Positions 63,823 to 64,000 of a stretch of DNA of 64,000 nt are shown here, piece by piece (position 1 is the stretch's first letter; each line of letters opens with the position of its first letter). Source of the DNA: Aliidiomarina iranensis (lineage in GTDB: Bacteria > Pseudomonadota > Gammaproteobacteria > Enterobacterales > Alteromonadaceae); NCBI RefSeq assembly GCF_003987135.1, contig NZ_PIPJ01000001.1:62001-126000 (forward strand), read 5' to 3'. The position numbers and the translations under genes are program-made. The notes under the pieces are model-generated. The model worked only from the letters and a program-made list of their open reading frames with translations. It searched no databases and was not told where the DNA came from.

Positions 63823-64000
63823 GGTTTGTCCTCTCCAGCTGAACGATAAATCAAAGGGTTACCGCTTTCATAAGCAATAGAACCATGTAATCTAGCATAA
63901 ATTAATAAAATGAGTGAAGTGAACTCGTCGGCTATTAACCGAATTTCATGTGTTTAGCCGTGTAAAAAACTGGTATCTTCGCTTGCTATTAAACGAACTT

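Overview
The window is ordinary chromosome of a gammaproteobacterium, with no phage, IS element or CRISPR array visible. The gene order rpmH-rnpA-yidD-yidC-mnmE, dnaA-dnaN-recF-gyrB, glyQS, fadBA, trkH, def-fmt-rsmB-trkA, dprA-smg-yrdD-tsaC-hemF-aroE, polA-engB and yihI is the near-origin layout known from Shewanella and other Alteromonadales. Moderate GC, a complete seven-gene Mrp Na+/H+ antiporter, two potassium-uptake genes and aerobic genes (cytochrome c4, hemF, fadBA) suggest a marine or salt-tolerant aerobe. Idiomarinaceae is my best guess for the family, by inference only. No tRNA or rRNA gene was recognised.

Layout. 1-4.4 kb: 3' part of a large alpha-2-macroglobulin-like protein. 4.4-8.6 kb, minus strand: mnmE, then yidC-yidD-rnpA-rpmH. 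8.6-15.1 kb, plus strand: dnaA, dnaN, recF, gyrB. 15.2-22.7 kb: glyQS, tag, a lipoprotein hydrolase, a membrane-bound HTH protein, a GNAT acetyltransferase and tusA. 23-34.7 kb: fadBA, slt, trkH and the def-fmt-rsmB-trkA operon. 34.8-44.4 kb: dprA to aroE, a truncated hemoglobin, an SLC13-type transporter and a DUF945-like protein. 45-55.6 kb: polA, cytochrome c4, engB, an EamA transporter, two metal-dependent periplasmic or lipoprotein hydrolases, yihI and DUF2489. 55.8-57.6 kb: cysE-cysK. 57.7-63.8 kb, minus strand: mrpABCDEFG.

The most interesting material is outside the protein-coding annotation. Three perfect 16-bp parS sites (two inside recF, in the same reading frame) and one near-perfect site lie within 14 kb, so this is the chromosome-partitioning region, although parAB is not here. 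A roughly 990-bp gap at 52.2-53.1 kb appears to encode a long, A-rich, structured non-coding RNA with its own promoter, a LacI-type operator-like palindrome and an intrinsic terminator. A second small RNA candidate with three successive hairpins sits just after polA, where Spot 42 lies in enterobacteria. The gap before polA carries DnaA-box, IHF-like and oriC 13-mer-like elements. Short tandem duplications (13-20 bp) recur in gaps and inside genes.

The genes are mostly housekeeping: replication start-up, protein insertion, translation and tRNA modification, fatty-acid oxidation, cysteine synthesis and monovalent cation homeostasis. Hand-sampled third-codon G versus C suggests the plus strand is the leading strand across most of the window, which would put oriC to the left of position 1 (as in Shewanella, between mioC/mnmE and mnmG) rather than at dnaA.
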